From Ornithodoros turicata (lineage: Eukaryota; Arthropoda; Arachnida; Ixodida; Argasidae): a DNA stretch of 64,000 nt. Numbering within the stretch: the first letter of the stretch is position 1; every line of letters starts with the position of its first letter. Under the pieces are notes generated by a model. That model did not search any database and had not been told where the DNA came from. It was given only the letters and a program-made list of their open reading frames with translations. This document shows, piece by piece, positions 51,955 through 60,918 of this stretch. The stretch is taken from the NCBI RefSeq assembly GCF_037126465.1, contig NC_088209.1:21333146-21397145 (forward strand), in the 5' to 3' direction. Position numbers and translations under genes: made by a program.

Positions 51955-52520
51955 TCTATTGAGAAATTTTCGAGCAGGGTGTAACGAAATTATGTAACGA
52001 CAACTTGATTATGGAACGCGACTGTATCGAAGACTTGATGATTATAGAACGCAACTGTAACGAAGACTGATTTTGTAACGAAACTGCAACGAAGTCCTGA
52101 TTGTGTAACGAAACTGCAATGAAAACTTGATTATGTAACGCAACTGTAACGAAGACTTGATGATGTAACGAAACTGCAACGAAAGCTCCGTTATGTAACA
52201 AAACTGTAACGAAGACTTGATTATGTAACGAAACTGCAACGAAGACTTGACTATGTAACAAAAGTGTAACGAAGCTATAACGAAATTATGTAACGAAAAC
52301 TTGATTGTGTAACGAAATTATGTAACGAAAACGTCGTTCGATACAAAACGCATGGTTTTTCATACTGTTGTTTATATAGAGAAATTGTCTAGCTGAATGT
52401 AACAAAGCTGTAACGAAGACGTGGTTATGTGATGCAACTGCAACGAAGACTTGATTATTTAACGAAACTGTAACGAAATACGTAACCAAAACTTGATTGT
52501 GTAACGAAATTACGTAATGA
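51955..52520. repeat. Degenerate ~30-bp tandem array, part 1
   Basis: The unit is approximately GTAACGAAACTGCAACGAAG plus ACTTGATTAT. About fifteen units with substitutions and half-units. On the minus strand it reads as repeating H-N-Q-V-F-V-A-V-S-L, a by-product of the period being a multiple of three. Confidence 0.85.
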
Positions 52521-53160
52521 AAACGTCGTTGGATGATGGATGGTTGGCTGAGCGTGCTATGCAGTCAAGTTGTGAGAGTACAACGTCAAGTTGGTTTTTG
52601 CCACCACCACCTGTTTCTAGAATGTTGGCAACCATCACCGCGAACGACATAGCGATAATGAGCTTTCGCACAACTCAGATCATAACTGATATCGTTCTAC
52701 ATTATCTATTCACGTTCCAAAACTGAACTATAGTGCTTCGCGAAACGCCCTCGTAATAACTAGGTTTGACTTCGAGACCTGCGTCGCTGAAAGTTCCTTA
52801 ACGTGGCTCCCGGTTATTTCCCCAGAGGTCGCCCCCCCCCCCCCCCCCCAACTTCTATATCCCGACACTTCTCGTGAGGGGTGCCTAGAATGAAGGTTAT
52901 ACCGGCAACGGAGGAATTCAGCGGAACGTTATCGGGGCTTTGCCGTCAATTAGGCTAATTAAGGGTCGGCGGCCAACTTGCACTCTTTCAATCACCCCGC
53001 CGTTAAGACGGGAGCGACATAAACGCACTCTCATAATCGTTCGCCGAAATGAGCCACGCTTCGTTCTACGCCCGTGCACGGAGGTGCCTGCTGATGGGAG
53101 TGGAAGGCGAGGAGAACTGTCCTCCTCCTCGTCCCCCACCTCTGTCTTTTAGTATCGTGT
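52521..53160. other. Sequence interrupting the tandem array
   Basis: Contains a MITE right-arm-like piece (GGTTGGCTGAGCGTGCTATGC at about 52540-52562), a C run at 52832-52848, and GC-rich sequence at 52900-53150 with overlapping frames on both strands that I do not recognise. Confidence 0.45.
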
Positions 53161-53920
53161 AATCCAGACTAGGTTGATTATGCAACGAAACTGTAACAAA
53201 ATTATGCAACGAAAACGTGATTAATGTGAACAAAAAACTGTAACGGAAACTTGATTAACGGAACACAACTGTAACGAAGTTATATGCAACGAAACTGTAA
53301 CGAAAATTTGATTAGGTAACGTAGCTGTAACGAAATTATGCAACGAAAACTTTATTACGTAACGAAACTGTGTAACAAAAATTTGATTACGTAACGAAAC
53401 TGTGTAACAAAAATTTGATTATGCAATGAAAGCTTGATTATAGGTAACGCAACTGACGAAATTAGGTAGGGAAAACTTAATTATGTGATGCAAGCTTGAT
53501 TAGGTAGCGCAACTGTCGAGATTATGTAGGGAAAGTTGATTATGTAACGCAACAACAACAACAACAACAACAACAAATAAATTAATGGTAATTAATGGGG
53601 AAATTCGCCACGTAAGGTGCGGCCCACTACCCCAAGGCACAATGGGGCAGGATGAGATGTGTATGTAACGCAACTGTCAAAATTATGTAGGGAAAACTTG
53701 ATTATGTAGAAAACTGTAACGAAAACTTGATTACGTAACGAAACTGACGCGAACACTTCTTTATGTAACGAAAACATGTTTATATGAAGAAAATAAAAAT
53801 ATCATGCAACGGAAACTTGATTACCTAACGCAACTGTCACGAAGACTAACGAAAACTTGATTATGAGAAGAAATTGTAATGAAATTATGCAACGAATACT
53901 TGATTATGTAACGGAGGTCA
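53161..53920. repeat. Degenerate ~30-bp tandem array, part 2
   Basis: Continues the GTAACGAAACTG/ACTTGATTAT theme with more half-units and variants (GTAGGGAAAACTTGATTATG). It is interrupted at 53554-53661. Confidence 0.8.
53554..53661 (-). mobile_element. Retroposon tail inserted in the tandem array
   Basis: (AAC)n, TAAATTAATGG, TGGGGAAATTCGCCACG, GGTGCGGCCCACTACCCC: a reversed (TTG)n-type tail like that at 33676. TATGTAACGCAAC flanks it at 53541-53553 and 53662-53674. Because the host is a tandem array this could partly reflect array units. Confidence 0.75.
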
Positions 53921-53934
53921 GTTGGCTTGAAGCA

Positions 53935-54010
53935 CAAGACAACAACAGCAAATATGTGATGACCATGTCATGGGGTGTTTCACCGCTTAAGCTGGCTATT
54001 CCATCTCATC
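53935..54010 (-). mobile_element. Retroposon tail, (TTG)n type, minus strand
   Basis: CAAGACAACAACAGCAAATATG, CATGGGGTGTTTCACCGC match the reversed tail family. Confidence 0.6.
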
Positions 54011-54117
54011 TGAGTTGGCATGTCAGACGAGATGGGAAGATGTTTGAAGTGTAATATACATACGGACACCAGCGAGGTTTCGAAAAGGCTACCCAAACGC
54101 TTTGCACTCTTACAACA

Positions 54118-54268
54118 GGTGGTGGTAGTGCTGAAAAAACTCGCCGATGTGGGCCTGACAGAGGTGGGCAACGTCACGACTAACGCTCTGGGGGGAATGT
54201 GCGTCCTGGGCCGACTTCTAAGGGAACTGTACCGACATATATCTGACAGCGTCTGAGGAAAACCCAGA
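54118..54268 (-). mobile_element. SINE1, 5' truncated, minus strand
   Basis: The reverse complement contains GGGTTTTCCTCAGACGCTG, AGATATATGTCGGTACAG, GAAGTCGGCCCAGGACGC, GTCGTGACGTTGCCC and GTCAGGCCCAC, ending in trinucleotide (CAC)n-like sequence. It abuts the left end of the MITE at 54270. Confidence 0.7.
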
Positions 54269-54465
54269 AAGACACTTTTATAACAGCTTCACCACATGTC
54301 ACGCTCCTATAGCCAACCACCATCCCGAATGGCATCGTTCTCCCTCCCATTGTTCAAACGGGGGGGGGGGGGGGGGGCGTACGCCTTTTCGTGACAGCCA
54401 TGCAGCTACGTTAATTGTCACAAAAGGGAGTACACCTGGCGTTTCACACAAAGCAGTAGTGACCC

Positions 54466-54552
54466 AAGCAGCACAACATCTTGGCAAAATATTGGACCGA
54501 TATTGGCAATACTGGCCCAATAGTGGTCCAATCTTGGTCCAATATTGATCTT
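54466..54552. repeat. CCAATATTGG-type repeat inside a MITE
   Basis: GCAGCACAACATCTTGGC, ATATTGGACCGATATTGGC and GGCCCAATAGTGGTCC. Shares words with 47990-48110 including the GCAGCA context. Confidence 0.6.
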
Positions 54553-54616
54553 GGGGATAACAGTATCATTCTGTGCAACGGTTGGCCTTCAGTGTATGAT
54601 GTGGTGAAGTTCTGTT

Positions 54617-54825
54617 CTGGGAGGTACCCGGGTTCGAATCCCGGTGCCGGCTGTGTTGTCTGGGGTTTTTCCTGGGTTTTCCTCAGACGTTTTCAGACAT
54701 ATGTCGGCACAGTTCCCTTAGAAGTCGGCCCAGGACGCACATTCCCCCTGGGCGTCAGTCGTGACGTTACCCAACTCTGTGAGGCCGACAACGGCGAGCC
54801 CTTTCATCATCACCACCACCACCAC
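54617..54825 (+). mobile_element. SINE1 copy, first of a tandem pair in a MITE terminus
   Basis: CTGGGAGGTACCCGGGTTCG with intact B box, central domain (GTGCTGTCTGGGG, TCAGACATATGTCGGCACAG, GAAGTCGGCCCAGGACGC) and 3' part to (CAC)n. Flanked by TTCTGTT and CCTGTT. Confidence 0.85.
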
Positions 54826-55078
54826 CACCTGTTCCGTTATGTTTGCATTCCACGCCGACATTGGGAGGTGACCGGGTTCGAATCCGTGCTCCGGCTGTGC
54901 TGTCTTGTTTTCCCTGGGTTGTCCCCAGGCGCTTTAAGACAAATGTCGCACAGTTCCCTGTGAAGTCGGCCCGGGACGCACGATTTCCCCCTGCGATAGT
55001 CGTGACGCTGCCCACCTGAGCGCGACCGACTATACGGCAAGCAGTTCCGTCACCACCACAATCACCACCACCACCACC
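54826..55078 (+). mobile_element. SINE1 copy, second of the pair
   Basis: CACGCCGACATTGGGAGG, B box GGGTTCGAATCCG and a central domain with more changes (GTCGCACAGTTCCCTG), then GTCGTGACGCTGCCC and (CAC)n. It lies between CCTGTT and CCTGTTTTAAGAG. Confidence 0.8.
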
Positions 55079-55099
55079 TGTTTTAAGAGTGTATCGCGG

Positions 55100-55810
55100 T
55101 GCACATTTATCGCGTTCTTTTAGCTAACCCTACTTCTCAATAATGTACGAATGTACACTGTACTCTGTCCGTGTACTACGAAAGCATCTATGGTCAAGGC
55201 TCTGTAACATCGTGTTACTCCTCATTTTGTTCTACCGTTGTATCTTCGACATCGTTTTCTCACTCCTTCCCTTAGTCCGGAATACACAAAGGTGGAAAGA
55301 GCAAGACGCGAAGTTTCACAACTTTCGCTTTGCTGGGTTCGTATAAATAGAAGCCGCCGAGTTCTCAGTAAAAAACGGAACCGCCCACGCTACAAAAATA
55401 TCTGCGCGTATGCAGCACTTTCCAGCATGTTGTCGAACAGTCGCGCAACTTGCGCTCTCGCGGGTATAGGCTTGTAAAGGACACGTTATTCTTAAGCGCA
55501 CCGAACCGCCTGTTATATCATGTTGCTCTCATCGATGACATGTTTCTTAACTCAAGCCCTTAGTCCTGTGAGGCTTAACAAAAGCGTGACTTGACAAAAA
55601 AAGCGAAAAAAAAAGATGAAAAAGCAGCTTAACTTAGCGTCCCACGTCTGGATACCTCTAAGCACCCGAGAATTATGGCATCCTACAAGAACTATATGGA
55701 TCATGCTTGCTTCAGTTGGACATATGGGACATATGGGTTCCCGCACGACATATAGTGCATCGTTTTTCTGTAGGTCATATAGGACGCACGGGGTCCTATA
55801 GGACTTATAA
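55100..55810. other. Unassigned interval
   Basis: ACATATGGG and GGACGCAC/GGTCCTATAGG words recur at 55720-55805. No gene recognised. Confidence 0.4.
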
Positions 55811-55814
55811 GACA

Positions 55815-56150
55815 TACACTCTAAAAAAAAAACGGGGTGAAGAGGTGGTAACTTCCACAGTTACCACCTGAAGGTCAATATAGCGTCTGATAAAGGGTGT
55901 AAAAGGGTGGCAAAAGCAATTACCGTATATCCAAGTTGCTACAAAGAGGCGTACGCCCCGTCGCTCAACGAATCAGAAGCGATAACCCTATCATTCGTGG
56001 CACTGGTTGGCGGACAACATGCTATGTGGTGAAGTTTTGTTTTGAGAGTGAGGTAGAAGGTAGAACTTCGCAACCTTTTATGCACAACATATGCGACAAC
56101 TATTACCTCCTAAGAGGTGTAACTGCTCCGCCCTTTTTTCTGAGAGTGCA
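55815..56150. repeat. MITE-C chimera containing a MITE-D terminus
   Basis: MITE-C left part (CACTCTAAAAAAAAAACGGGG, GGTAACTTCCACAGTTACC), then at about 55990-56050 a complete MITE-D right terminus (CACTGGTTGGCGGACAAC...GAAGTTTTGTTTTGAGAGTG), then the MITE-C right part to CTGAGAGTG. The same chimera occurs at 57650-58290 and, shortened, at 63222-63519. Confidence 0.8.
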
Positions 56151-56812
56151 GGGGAACTCACCACGTCACGTGATATTTTTGCTAGCTTCCTCGCCTCTTT
56201 TTTTTTTTTTTTCGAACTCCAGCGACAATAACTTCACTCCTTCGTTACCTTTCCTCTTATCTTACTTAATCGTTCGCGTTTTAATTTTCTTCATTTAGCC
56301 TACAATCCCGAGCGGTCGCTGAGCACTCAGCTTCAAGCGTCATTCTGCATGTGCAGAACCACCGTCTCTGTATTTTCCTTCATATATCCATCCATCCAAC
56401 CATCCCTCCATCTTCCTAATTACGTCGCACACTGCTTTTCCAAGCAAGCATTCGGAACGTGTGTGCGCTTTGCATCGAACAGTAGGAATACCGAACGTAT
56501 GAGTGATTATGTTACACAACGTGTGACAAACGCCAGTGTCGAAATCAAGCCTCTCTAGAGGACAGAGATGGCGATAAAGACGGAATGAGCCGGACGTGAT
56601 GCGGGCCGCTGGAGGCGCCGCCTAGTTGTGGTTCCGCTCAGAAGGTAGCAGCAGGTGAGGACTGTGGCCGATCGATGCCTTCTAACGATGTGGCAAACCC
56701 TTCTCCTCAACAGCAGCCTCCTGTACGACGGCCCAACGGCGAAGAAATCCATTTCACCGCCCGTAAGAAAACAGATGTGGACGGACGCCACGAGGAATGC
56801 GATATGCGCGAG
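56151..56812. other. Unassigned interval
   Basis: T run at 56200-56212. GAGCGGTCGCTGAGC at about 56310 resembles AAGCGGTTGCTGAGC near 50766. No gene recognised. Confidence 0.4.
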
Positions 56813-56825
56813 TCATGCAGTCTTG

Positions 56826-57043
56826 GACTGGATTGGATTGGATAAGAAAGAAGAACATGGAGAGGTTAGTCCTGACCCAGTCAGGACTCGGCTCCTCTAA
56901 AACGCGTTTGTGGGTGGAACAATAGGGAGTGGAAAAAAAACAGGAAAGAGGCAGAGTAGGTCAAGCAGAAGAAAGCATAAGGGAAAAGGGGGGAAATGAA
57001 AGGGGGAGACGTTACGCACTGAGAAACACTCGCTGGTTCATAA
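56826..57043 (-). mobile_element. 218-bp retroposon 3' end with 13-bp duplication
   Basis: TCATGCAGTCTTG is exactly repeated at 56813-56825 and 57044-57056. Minus strand: a T/C-rich body, then GGAGCCGAGTCCTGAC-TGG-GTCAGGACT with a perfect 9-bp stem, ACCTCTCCATG, a T/C tract and an (ATCCA)n tail. Confidence 0.9.
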
Positions 57044-57059
57044 TCATGCAGTCTTGTAT

Positions 57060-57640
57060 CAACTTACATGCATCTATCGAGTCAAGATGTTGCAACAGTG
57101 TAGGTTCGGTATCTTTCGTGATTAGTAGGAAACGCTGTATGATGGCTGTGTAAGGCCTGCCTCACAATTATAGAAGTTGCATCGAAAATGCACATACTCA
57201 TGCAATAATGATAGTAATAATTCGGGACTTTAGGTCGCGAGACAACTGCGATCATGAGCGTGGTCACAGTGGTCGTGTCTGTGGAATTGATTATGTGTGA
57301 TTGTTGACGTACTCATGTAGATGTCATAAAATATCTCGTGCGAACATAAGTACGCAAAATATTTCGAATGTGTGAAGATATTGGTTGGAAGGTTCGGCAT
57401 ATATTTGCAAATATAGTCCGGTTCCGTTTCATGCAGGACTTACTTTTCTTGCGAACAAAGCGGAATTATCTTGGTCTGTATCCTCATGGATAAGGGCAGC
57501 TAGCTGGTGTCCTTTCCCGTGCAGCTTTCTAAGGATCTGGCTTCTACAGCACTTCATTCGTACAGTATTTAGGCTGTACTGCGTTTTTCACTTCCTGAAT
57601 ATACATGCCTTTCTGCACCGCTTCCGGTTTGTTGCCAAAA
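57060..57640. other. Unassigned interval
   Basis: No recognisable gene or repeat edge. Confidence 0.4.
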
Positions 57641-57649
57641 CGACATCCG

Positions 57650-58290
57650 GTTTCACAGCAAACACGCTCTGCGCCAACCACTATGCCGATTGATACAGTT
57701 ATCGCTTCTGATTTGAGGAGAGAGAGGGTGCACCTTTTCATGCCCTTTTTTCTGCACTTACACAACATAAAGTCTGATAAAGGGTGTAAAAGGGCGGTTA
57801 AAGCAATTATCATGTATCCAAATTGCTACAAAACAGGCGTACGCCCCCCTCGCTCACCAAATCAGGGGGCTTAATCGCTTCATCGTCGTTACGGTCGTTA
57901 CAAACTAACGAGTGGCGGGAAATTCAAAAAGGCGGTCGGGAAATCTAAAAAGGTGGGCACGTGATAAAACACGTGCACGGCGCTCTTCGCGCGATACGTG
58001 AAGGCCGTGGTACACGCCACGCGCAATGTGTCACGTGCCCACCTTTTTGAATTTCCCACCACTCGTTATCTTGTAACGACCGTATCGACGACGAAGCGAT
58101 TAAGCCCCCCGAAGCGGTAACCCTATCGTTCGTGGTATTGGTTGGCGGACAACGTGCTACGCGGTGAAGTTCTGTTTTGAGAGTCAGGTAGCAGGTAGAA
58201 CTTTGCAACCTTTTAGGCACAACATATGCGACAACTATTACCTCCTAAAAGGTGTAACTGCTCCACGCTTTTCTCTAAGAGTATATAGAG
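57650..58290. repeat. MITE-C/D chimera with nested MITE-B
   Basis: MITE-D left arm (CGCTCTGCGCCAACCAC, TTATCGCTTCTGATTTG), MITE-C interior (GTCTGATAAAGGGTGTAAAAGG, AGGCGTACGCCCCCC), the MITE-B insertion, MITE-D right terminus (GTTGGCGGACAACGTGC...GTTCTGTTTTGAGAG) and MITE-C right end (AAAAGGTGTAACTGCTCCACG). Confidence 0.8.
57865..58110. repeat. MITE-B, second copy, nested in a MITE
   Basis: GGGGGCTTAATCGCTTCATCG is mirrored by CGACGAAGCGATTAAGCCCCCC, with the same CACGTG-rich centre as the copy at 533-768. It interrupts the conserved AATCAGAAGCGG motif of its host after AATCAG. Confidence 0.88.
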
Positions 58291-58950
58291 GGCGACAGCA
58301 GCCCGTCCATGTAGACCTGCAGTAAGGCGCTCGACATGAAAACAAAAAGACCCTGCTTCAAGCCACGCTTTTAATGCGGAAGAAGGAAGATTCCGGGAAG
58401 CGCGAAATCGCGAGTTCACGTTTCCGTAAGATTGCATTCTGCATGTTCTGCAACACTGCTGTCTCATCGATGCCGTCCAGCTCCAGTCCCACTGATGAGC
58501 AACAGGATCCTGCAACAATAAGACTCCCACCGAACGCCTGCCACACGCTATATGTGACTGGCGCACCGAAGGATGTCTACGCAGATCCGGTCGATACTAA
58601 CGCCCTCTCGCCCTAACTTCTACGAAGCCGGGAAAACAAATGCGTTTTCGCTGCCATACTGGCTTCGAGGATATGGATTCCTCCGGCTCCCTGTCATCAT
58701 TGACGGTCGTCATAACACGAAGTCTGGCGTCGCAGTCATCAGATGGCCCCAGTAAGACAAAAGGAAACGCACGATACCGTTCAGCGAGGCAAAGCGCTGA
58801 ACAAATTAGAATGGCGCGAGCGAGCTGGTGTACCGTGACAACCGTGACACTGTGTTGTGACTTACACAGTGTTTGATTCTCGGCTTGACTGCGGTTTTTC
58901 GTTTTCTTTCACCATTCCCCTTTTCCTTTTTGTTTCTTTTTGCTCCGCGT
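58291..58950. other. Unassigned interval
   Basis: Frames of 60-117 aa overlap on both strands without recognised domains. No gene called. Confidence 0.4.
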
Positions 58951-58960
58951 AGGTGTACTG

Positions 58961-59036
58961 GGGTAGCCAGTCCGATTTAGTCGATGACTCGCCTCTCCAT
59001 TTTTTTTCTTCTATCCATCACCATCACCATCAGCTT
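58961..59036 (+). mobile_element. 76-bp tail-only retroposon insertion with 8-bp duplication
   Basis: GTGTACTG is repeated at 58953-58960 and 59037-59044. The insert is GGGTAGCC-AGTCCGA-TTTAGT-CGATGACT-CGCCTCTCCATTTTT, a T/C tract and a (CCATCA)n tail. Confidence 0.8.
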
Positions 59037-59084
59037 GTGTACTGTAGAAAAAGGTATCATTTCCTTGAGTTTGAGGAAAACATA

Positions 59085-59165
59085 GTACAGCAACAATAAA
59101 TGATGGAGAAGTGGTGATGTCATAGGATGTTTCCTAGTGGTAGCCACAGGACGCTGTACCCCACT
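59085..59165 (-). mobile_element. Retroposon tail, (TTG)n type, minus strand
   Basis: CAGCAACAATAAATGATGG, GTCATAGGATGTTTCC and CGCTGTACCCC. Diverged. Confidence 0.5.
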
Positions 59166-59171
59166 ACATAT

Positions 59172-59255
59172 AGAGGTGGGGGTGGGGGTGGGGGGAATAT
59201 ACGTTTGTTTCGGAAAGGTCAGCCTGACCGAAGGTCGGCTTGCTATTCCTCAAAC
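59172..59255 (-). mobile_element. C-tailed retroposon tail, minus strand
   Basis: Minus strand: GGAATAGCAAGCC-GACC-TTC-GGTC-AGGCTGACCTTTCC, then ACAAACGTATATTCC and interrupted C runs. Stem AGCCGACC/GGTCAGGCT. Confidence 0.7.
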
Positions 59256-60017
59256 AAAATATATCACACAGATGAAGTAAAAACAAATATAAGATGACGA
59301 GGGCGGCGTGATGTGTAGATGACATGAAAGGTCAATTCATAGTTTGTTCACGAGGTCTGTCATATAGAGGTGCAGACTATACAAGACTCAAAACTAGACA
59401 GGCAATAATAGGCAAAATAGGCAAATGCCTATTTTGTTCGTGTGCTTCTAATAGTGCCTTTTCAATACAGGAACACGAACTGGGTGCTAGGGAATATCCT
59501 GTATCGATTTGATAGTGTCTATAAATGCTTATTCCGGCGTTAGTGCCTATTTTGGCGTAGATGCGTAAAACTCCGATTAAACATCGAAAAATGCCTATAA
59601 TGGCCCTAAAGCGGTGGTGGAAACTCCGTCGTCCAGACGAAGTTGACTTCGGTCACGTCGCACGTCCTTTTGAAATTATCGATCGCTTGAAGGAAGCGAG
59701 TATCTCAAAGGGGCTGGAATGTAAGCTGAGAATTGAAAATCGCTTACGCGGTACAGTCGCCTACTCGTTCTTTTTCTTCCTTCCAGCATTGTGTTGTTCC
59801 GTGGGACGTTATTACAAAATATAGGCACGTTTCATAACGGTTTTGTTATGTTTTGTCGCAACAGATGGCTTGTCGCAACCTAGAACTCGCAGAGCTATTT
59901 CGTGTTTACATCTAGAAGAGTCTCCGGACCGTTTTAATTTTTTTTTTCCTTTTTTGTAGAGCGAATTTCAAACATGGTAAAATGCTGACGAGAGGGCGTG
60001 ACGTACGAAGGTTGGTA
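59256..60017. other. Unassigned interval with TGCCTATTTT words
   Basis: GGCAAAATAGGCAAATGCC at about 59409-59431 and repeated GTGCCTATTTT/ATGCCTATAAT suggest a relic of a repeat. The 87-aa frame at 59561-59824 is not recognised. Confidence 0.4.
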
Positions 60018-60915
60018 CAGGGGGGGGGGGGGAGATGTTTAATAGAATGGAAAGAAAGGAAAACAATGGAAATGTCAGCCAGGCTAATGCCGGCTTGCTA
60101 TTCCAAAAAAAGAAAAACTCAAAATATGCGTGGAAAGAAAAAAAGAGAGAACAGGAAAAGTAAGGAAAAAAGAAAGGAAAACAGTTAGCACAGCATATAG
60201 GCACGACATGGCACACGAAAGCCCAGTCAGAGAGCAGACGTAATTAAGTCCCGAGTCTTTCAGGGAGCGGAGCAGGTCTGTGGTGAGGGCCCACTGGGTA
60301 GGCCGAGGGACGGGCACAAAGGAGGGGGGGTGGCCATGGACATTGTGTTGCAGCAAAGCCGCATTAGACGGTGACAGATGGCTTGCCGTTGGGGAATGTG
60401 CTGCTGGTAGGGTTGCCACCAGGCCGGTATTATACCGGCAGGGCCGGTTATTTGCTCGCTCTGCCGGTTGCCGGTAGAAAGGTGATACCGGCAGCCTTTT
60501 GCCGGTATTTGTGGCTCAACACCTTTCATAGGGGTTTTTACGGGGTTTTCCTTTCAACATTCCACTACAGCTTGAATAAATCTAGAGCACAGATCCAACT
60601 CCGTAGTCACCAGTCGTTTTCTTTGTCATTCATTATTATTATCATTGTTGTCTTGAGCGAGTACGCTCGTTCTTTCTTTCTCTCTCTCTGTATACTTTCA
60701 CCCCTCACCCACTTTCCCTTTCCCGCGAACATTGCCTTCTTTCTCTCTATTCCACCTTCTCTCCCTCAGCCGGTATTTTGCATTCCGAAAGGTGGCAAAC
60801 CCTAGCTGCTGGCAGTGCAGAAGATAATCAGGAATATTGGCCACCTCGCCACAGCTGGAACACAAGGGGGAGCTGGATTGGCCCATTGGATTGGTATATA
60901 GGTTCGGTACAATCC
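60018..60915 (-). pseudogene. Non-LTR ORF2 3' remnant with C tail, split by a hAT element
   Basis: Minus strand: S-P-L-C-S-S-C-G-E-V...D-Y-L-L-H-C (about 60908-60815), a CCHC knuckle like residues 1152-1168 of the intact ORF2. It then meets the DNA element at 60408-60804 and resumes to a C-terminus ending S-L-K-D-S-G-L-N-Y-V near 60238. The 3' UTR has GGAATAGCAAGCC-GGC-ATTA-GCC-TGGCTGAC, a T/C tract and a C run. The stem GGC/GCC compensates GAC/GTC in other copies. Confidence 0.75.
60408..60804. mobile_element. Non-autonomous hAT-like DNA transposon, 397 bp, 8-bp duplication
   Basis: TAGGGTTGCCACC is mirrored by GGTGGCAAACCCTA, and GCCGGTATT lies just inside each end. GCTGCTGG is exactly repeated at 60400-60407 and 60805-60812. 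An 8-bp duplication and this style of end fit the hAT superfamily. The interior (CCGGTA-rich then T/C-rich) has no transposase, so it would depend on an enzyme encoded elsewhere. Confidence 0.9.
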
Positions 60916-60918
60916 CTA

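Larger units (their letters stand above)
54270..55092. repeat. MITE-A mosaic type with three internal insertions
   Basis: Left end TATAACAGCTTCACCACATG, a GGGCGTACGCC core after an 18-base G run (54360-54377), and CACAAAGCAGTAGTGACCC. It is then interrupted by the CCAATATTGG unit (54466-54552), resumes AGTATCATTCTGTGCAACGG...GAAGTTCTGTT, and is interrupted by two SINE1 copies. The last bases are CTGTTTTAAGAGTG at 55079-55092. Confidence 0.75.

Noticed and set aside
51956..52261. Repeat protein reading H-N-Q-V-F-V-A-V-S-L units
   Set aside because: Direct translation of the tandem DNA repeat; stops and shifts elsewhere in the array show no selection on the frame.
51955..53920. CRISPR-like array
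   Set aside because: Units are degenerate and contiguous with no unique spacers of fixed length, and the setting is eukaryotic.
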